A stretch of 53,125 nucleotides of DNA from an uncultured Eubacteriales bacterium (GTDB lineage: Bacteria; Bacillota; Clostridia; Oscillospirales; Oscillospiraceae). The notes under the pieces were generated by a model, which did no database searches, had not been told where the DNA came from, and saw only the letters and a list, made by a program, of their open reading frames with translations. Within the stretch, counting starts at the first letter, position 1; the number at the start of each line of letters is the position of its first letter. A program made the position numbers and the translations under genes. The stretch covers positions 1 through 53,125 of the forward strand of contig URDK01000006.1 of assembly GCA_900546485.1 (NCBI GenBank), read 5' to 3'. Shown here in pieces: positions 49,401 through 53,125 of the stretch.

Positions 49401-51818
49401 ATGGCTGAGTACTACTCCATCGGGAAGGGCGAGATACGCCAGGACGCCCTGCTCAAGGTGACCGGGCAGGCGGAATACACCACCGACATCCACCCCCGCG
49501 GCATGGTGTACGGCAAGATACTGGGCAGCCCCATCGCCCACGGCATAATCAAAAGCATAGACACCTCCGAGGCCGAAAAGCTGCCCGGAGTCGTCTGCGT
49601 GGTCACGGGCGAGGACGGTCCCGACCACCCCACCATCGGCGGCTATCTCACCGACCGCTACATCATGAACCGCGTGGGCCAGAAGGTCCGCTACGTCGGC
49701 GATTTCGTCGCCGCCGTCGCCGCCACGGACGAGCAGACCGCCGAGGCCGCCTGCAAGCTCATAAAGGTCGAGTACGAGCCGCTGCCCTACGTCCTGGACG
49801 CCGAGGAGGCCTTCCGCGAGGACTGCCCCGCCGTCGTGCACGAGGACGTCCAGTCCTACAAGCGCCTCGATTTGCACGGCGTGGCCCACTGCATGGACAA
49901 AAAGCACCCCAACCAGGCCATACGCCGCAAGGTCCGCCACAGCGAGAGCTTCGACCTCGACCCCGACAGCTTTGAGAGCGGCGACGCCTTCGACGCGGCC
50001 TTTGAGGAGAAGTTCAACGAGGAGTTTGAAAAGGCCTACCTCAAGCTGCCCACCCAGCGCTACGAGTTCCCGCGCGTGAGCCACTGCTTCATGGAGCCCC
50101 ACGTCAGCGTGGTCGTCCCGCTGGTGGACGGCGGCATCGAGCTCTGGTCCAGCGAGCAGGGAGGCCGACTCATCAAGAACAGCATGTCCTCCGCCTTCGG
50201 CCTCAAGCCCTCGGACTTCCACGTCCACGTCCCCTTCATGGGCGGCGGCTTCGGCGGCAAGGACGACAGCCCCTGCACCGGCCCGGCCATCATGCTGGCA
50301 CTCAAGTGCAAGCGCCCCGTCAAGATAGTCCAGACCCGTGAGGAGGTCTTCTCCAACGGCCAGCCCCGCCCCTCCGCCGTCATCTACGTCACCGACGGCT
50401 ACAACAAGGACGGCACCCTCGCCGCCCGCCGCGTCAAGGCCTTTGTGAACTGCGGCGCCTACACCACCTCCGCGCTGGTCATGCTCGACCACAGCGTCTA
50501 CGGCGTCTCCGGCAACTACCGCAACCCGAACCTCATGGTCGACGCCTACGGCATCTACACCAACACCCAGTTCAACGGCCCCTACCGCGCCCTGGGCTGC
50601 GAGCTCTTCGTCTACGCCATCGAGCGCAACCTCGACATGGCCGCCGAGAGGCTGGGCATCGACAAGTACGAGATCCGCCGCCGCAACGTTCTGCACCTCG
50701 GCGACGTCGACGGCCACGGCCAGGTCGTGACCAGCAACGGCAGCGCCGAAGCGCTCGAGGCCGCGGCCGAGTACATCAAGTTCAACGAGCCCGCGCGCCC
50801 GCCCGAGGGCCCCTGGCGCTTCGGCAAGGGCCTGGCGCTCGGCAACAAGTTCACCGCCTACGGCCACACCGGCACCGAGGCCAACGTCATAATCCAGCAC
50901 GACGACACCATCGAGGTCCACGTCTCCCACGTCGAGATGGGCCAGGGCTCCATGACCGTGGACTGCCAGCACGTCGCGGAGTTCTTCAAGGTGCCGATGA
51001 GCAGCATCCGCATCCGCAACGAGAACAGCGACTTCATGCCCTACGACGAGGGCACCTACTGTTCCCGCGGCACCTACATAAACGGCAACGCCATCATCCT
51101 GGCCTGCCAGGACGCCAAGCGCCAGATACTCGAGCGCGCGTCCACCCGCATGGGCGTGGACAAGGACGGCCTCGAGACCGAGGGCTACAAGATCTACGAG
51201 AAGGCGAACCCGGAGCACTTCATCTACTTCCACGACCTCTACGAGGGCGGCGGCTGGGCCCCGGAGGGCAAGCTGGTCGGCAAGGGCGTGTTCATGCCCG
51301 AGCAGGCGCTCAACAACCCGCGCAACGCCCAGGGCAACCCCGTGCTGTTCTACTCCATCGGCGGCTGGGGCATGGAGGTCGGCGTGAACGTCGAGACCGG
51401 CGAGGTCAAGCTGATGCAGGCCGGCGGCTTCTACGACGCGGGCCGCGTGCTCAACCGCAAGACCTGCGAGGGCCAGATCGAGGGCGCGCTCTCCATGGGC
51501 CTGGGCCAGGCCGTGTTCGAGGAGATCATGATAAACGACCAGGGCAAGGTCATAAACGGCAACTACCGCGACTACAAGGTCCCCACCTTCATGGACAACC
51601 CGAACAACGAGCACGTCAAGGTCGACTTCGTGGGCGAGCCCTTCGCCACCGGACCCAACGGCGCCAAGGGCATAGGCGAGGTCGCCATGATCCCCGTCAT
51701 GGCGGCTGTGGCCAACGCGATAAACGCCGCCGCCGGCGCCGAGATACACAACATCCCCATGACGCGCGAGCGCGTGCTCCAGGCATTGCGCGACAAGGAA
51801 GCGGCCGACAAGAAGTGA
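49401..51818 (+). CDS. molybdenum hydroxylase catalytic (molybdopterin) subunit
   Basis: 805 residues. Molybdopterin motifs GGGFGGKDD (about 280), GPYRALGCELF (about 393; this replaces the common FRGFG), HVEMGQGSMT (about 515), and C-terminal GAKGIGEVAM with the catalytic Glu (about 755). Hydroxylates a carbon next to nitrogen in an N-heterocycle or aldehyde in related enzymes. The alanine-to-other residues around the second binding loop do not fix the substrate; xanthine, nicotinate-like or pyrrole-type substrates are all possible. Confidence 0.94.
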   Translation: MAEYYSIGKGEIRQDALLKVTGQAEYTTDIHPRGMVYGKILGSPIAHGIIKSIDTSEAEKLPGVVCVVTGEDGPDHPTIGGYLTDRYIMNRVGQKVRYVGDFVAAVAATDEQTAEAACKLIKVEYEPLPYVLDAEEAFREDCPAVVHEDVQSYKRLDLHGVAHCMDKKHPNQAIRRKVRHSESFDLDPDSFESGDAFDAAFEEKFNEEFEKAYLKLPTQRYEFPRVSHCFMEPHVSVVVPLVDGGIELWSSEQGGRLIKNSMSSAFGLKPSDFHVHVPFMGGGFGGKDDSPCTGPAIMLALKCKRPVKIVQTREEVFSNGQPRPSAVIYVTDGYNKDGTLAARRVKAFVNCGAYTTSALVMLDHSVYGVSGNYRNPNLMVDAYGIYTNTQFNGPYRALGCELFVYAIERNLDMAAERLGIDKYEIRRRNVLHLGDVDGHGQVVTSNGSAEALEAAAEYIKFNEPARPPEGPWRFGKGLALGNKFTAYGHTGTEANVIIQHDDTIEVHVSHVEMGQGSMTVDCQHVAEFFKVPMSSIRIRNENSDFMPYDEGTYCSRGTYINGNAIILACQDAKRQILERASTRMGVDKDGLETEGYKIYEKANPEHFIYFHDLYEGGGWAPEGKLVGKGVFMPEQALNNPRNAQGNPVLFYSIGGWGMEVGVNVETGEVKLMQAGGFYDAGRVLNRKTCEGQIEGALSMGLGQAVFEEIMINDQGKVINGNYRDYKVPTFMDNPNNEHVKVDFVGEPFATGPNGAKGIGEVAMIPVMAAVANAINAAAGAEIHNIPMTRERVLQALRDKEAADKK

Positions 51819-51851
51819 GGCCGGAATCCAATTTTGATGAGGAGAATAGGA

Positions 51852-53024
51852 ATGGAAAACAGATCTGATTTTCTCGTTCTCGGCGGCGGCATGATAGGCT
51901 CCTCGGTCGCCTATTACCTGAGCCGCGCGGGCGCGGCCGTCACCGTGCTCGAGCGCGGCGACACGGCCTTCGGCACCGCCGGCGCTTCCGGCGGACTGGT
52001 GAACTGGATAACCTGCGCCGAGTCCCAGATGGAGCTCTTCATGCGCAGCCAGGACATGCTCGAGCACCTGCCCGAGGAGCTGGACGCCGACTTCGAGCTC
52101 AACTACAACAGCTACAACATGCAGATCATCTCCAACGAGATAGAGTGGGAGGCCTCGGCCCAGCTGGTGAAGGACTTCAAGCTCCCCGGCTTTGAGGCCC
52201 ACCTCATCGACAGCCGCGAATCCCACGAGCTGGAGCCCTCCGTCACGGACGACATGCTCGGCTCCATCTACGTCCCGCGCGTGCACTATCTCAACCCCAT
52301 AAAGTTCGCCCTGGCCTTCCGCAACGCGGCTACGCGCCTCGGCGCGCGCTTTGTGAACGCCTCGCCCGTCACGGAACTCATCTTCGACGGCGGCCGCGTC
52401 ACCGGCGCACGGACGGCGAAGGCCGACTTCTACGCCGGAACGGTTATAAACTGCACCGGCGTCTGGTCCGAGACCGTGTGCAAGATGGCAGGAGTGAAGG
52501 GCCCCATCCACCCGATAAGGGGCGAATTCGCCATCACGGAGCCTACAAAGCACTTCTGCAACACCACGATAAGCAGCGCCCAGTACCAGACCATAGTCCA
52601 GCACCCCGAGCTCTTCCCGCCCAGCGCGATAAAGTACAACCTCGGCTTCTCGGTCGAGCAGACCAGCACCGGCGCCTGCATAATCCACGGCACGCGCGAG
52701 ATGGACTCCGGCCTTGACAACAGCGTCATCCCCGAGGTCATAGAGCTGCTGGTGCAGACGGCCTGCAAGTTCATACCGCGCCTCGGCAAGCTCAAGATAA
52801 TGCGCACCTACGCGGGCGTCCGCCCGGGCACGCCGGACGGCGACCCGTACATCGGCCTGGTGGAGTCCGTGCCGGGCTTCTGCCAGTGCACGGGCCACGG
52901 CGGCGAGGGCATAGCCCTTGCCCCGGCGACCGGCGAGGCCGTGGCGGAGCTGCTCACGCGCGGATGCACGGAGCACTGCGACATCGGACGTTTCTCCCCG
53001 ATGCGCCTCTACGGCGAAAACTGA
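51852..53024 (+). CDS. DadA-like FAD-dependent oxidoreductase
   Basis: 390 residues. N-terminal dinucleotide loop VLGGGMIGSSVAYYLSRAGA (8-27) with ERG at the end of beta-2, and C-terminal FAD contact CTGHGGEGIALAPATGE. Belongs to the D-amino-acid dehydrogenase/glycine-sarcosine oxidase group. With the 2Fe-2S protein that follows it resembles the multi-subunit D-hydroxyproline dehydrogenases. ATG at 51852 with AGGAGAATAGG upstream. In the order racemase then D-specific oxidase, the locus reads as a pathway; that is an inference. Confidence 0.9.
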   Translation: MENRSDFLVLGGGMIGSSVAYYLSRAGAAVTVLERGDTAFGTAGASGGLVNWITCAESQMELFMRSQDMLEHLPEELDADFELNYNSYNMQIISNEIEWEASAQLVKDFKLPGFEAHLIDSRESHELEPSVTDDMLGSIYVPRVHYLNPIKFALAFRNAATRLGARFVNASPVTELIFDGGRVTGARTAKADFYAGTVINCTGVWSETVCKMAGVKGPIHPIRGEFAITEPTKHFCNTTISSAQYQTIVQHPELFPPSAIKYNLGFSVEQTSTGACIIHGTREMDSGLDNSVIPEVIELLVQTACKFIPRLGKLKIMRTYAGVRPGTPDGDPYIGLVESVPGFCQCTGHGGEGIALAPATGEAVAELLTRGCTEHCDIGRFSPMRLYGEN

Positions 53025-53042
53025 GAAAGGAAGGGCGAGAAT

Positions 53043-53125
53043 ATGAGCGATTCCATGCGAGTTGCCGAGCATCCCATCCTCGGGACGGACGCCGGCAGCA
53101 AGACGATCACGATATACTACGAGGA
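53043..53125 (+). CDS. 2Fe-2S subunit of the FAD oxidase (5' end only)
   Basis: First 27 residues: MSDSMRVAEHPILGTDAGSK then TITIYYE, cut by the window end. The HPILG opening and position after a DadA-like gene match small (2Fe-2S) subunits of HcnA/sarcosine-oxidase-alpha type, whose cysteines lie beyond the window. GAAAGGAAGGG precedes the ATG. Confidence 0.7.
   Translation, partial: MSDSMRVAEHPILGTDAGSKTITIYYE

Noticed and set aside
49266..53072. Minus-strand open frame of 1268 codons opposite the molybdenum hydroxylase
   Set aside because: It mirrors plus-strand genes with clear motifs; the composition (Val, Gly, Ala, His, Asp runs) is that of an antisense frame in GC-rich DNA, and it has no recognisable domain.

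Overview
The window reads as the chromosome of a high-GC anaerobic member of the Clostridia (Bacillota). The signs are GC-rich codon use in the flanks, a Rex redox repressor, an SLH-domain surface protein, strong AGGAGG-type ribosome binding sites, consensus sigma-A promoters, and an anaerobe-style ferredoxin and molybdenum hydroxylase repertoire. An Oscillospiraceae-like gut bacterium fits, but the sequence alone does not fix the genus.

Left flank (1-8.5 kb, minus strand) is housekeeping: 6-phosphofructokinase, MnmE, an SLH protein, Rex, and a tightly packed five-gene operon trmB-exoIII-dus-ECF sigma-anti-sigma driven from one consensus promoter.

From 8,560 to 29,942 lies a 21.4-kb integrated mobile element. 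It splits a host tRNA-Pro(UGG) gene inside the anticodon loop: the 5' half is at 8529-8567, the 3' half with the original terminator is at 29943-30023, and the 8-bp core TTTGGGAG is present at both ends. Joining the halves gives a perfect 76-nt cloverleaf. The element does not restore the split gene; instead it carries a complete, different tRNA-Pro(UGG) plus terminator at its left end, directly behind the host promoter. Its backbone holds a Tn916-type integrase and excisionase, a MobP-type relaxase with Sel1 repeats (interrupted by an in-frame amber codon), a mobilization accessory protein, a winged-helix protein, and at the right end two tandem tyrosine recombinases, one of which lacks the catalytic tyrosine. 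No type IV secretion genes are visible, so it looks mobilizable rather than self-transmissible.

The cargo (about 15.6-27.1 kb, clearly more AT-rich) is a Mza-like antiphage operon: XRE regulator, C5-cytosine methyltransferase, MORC/MutL-type GHKL ATPase, Z1-domain helicase-like protein, PD-(D/E)XK protein, AIPR protein and a Vsr endonuclease fused in frame to an SGNH hydrolase, followed by a rhodanese lipoprotein. A terminator-like hairpin sits in the leader between the operon promoter and its first gene.

Right flank (30-42.7 kb) holds a deformylase-like protein, an SDR dehydrogenase, a VWA protein whose ribosome binding site lies in a 17-bp hairpin, a prolyl-tRNA editing domain protein, a macrodomain protein, a ferredoxin/membrane FeS operon, TetR and WYL regulators, and small stress or uptake-type proteins.

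From 41.7 kb to the end, on the plus strand, is a catabolic locus: a MobA-like nucleotidyltransferase fused to a ModE-like DNA-binding domain, two YkvI-type transporters, a proline racemase/hydroxyproline epimerase family enzyme, an MFS transporter, a 54-residue cysteine-rich peptide, a three-subunit molybdenum hydroxylase, a DadA-like FAD oxidase, and the start of a 2Fe-2S subunit that runs off the window. Together these suggest uptake, epimerization and oxidation of a proline-like or N-heterocyclic compound.
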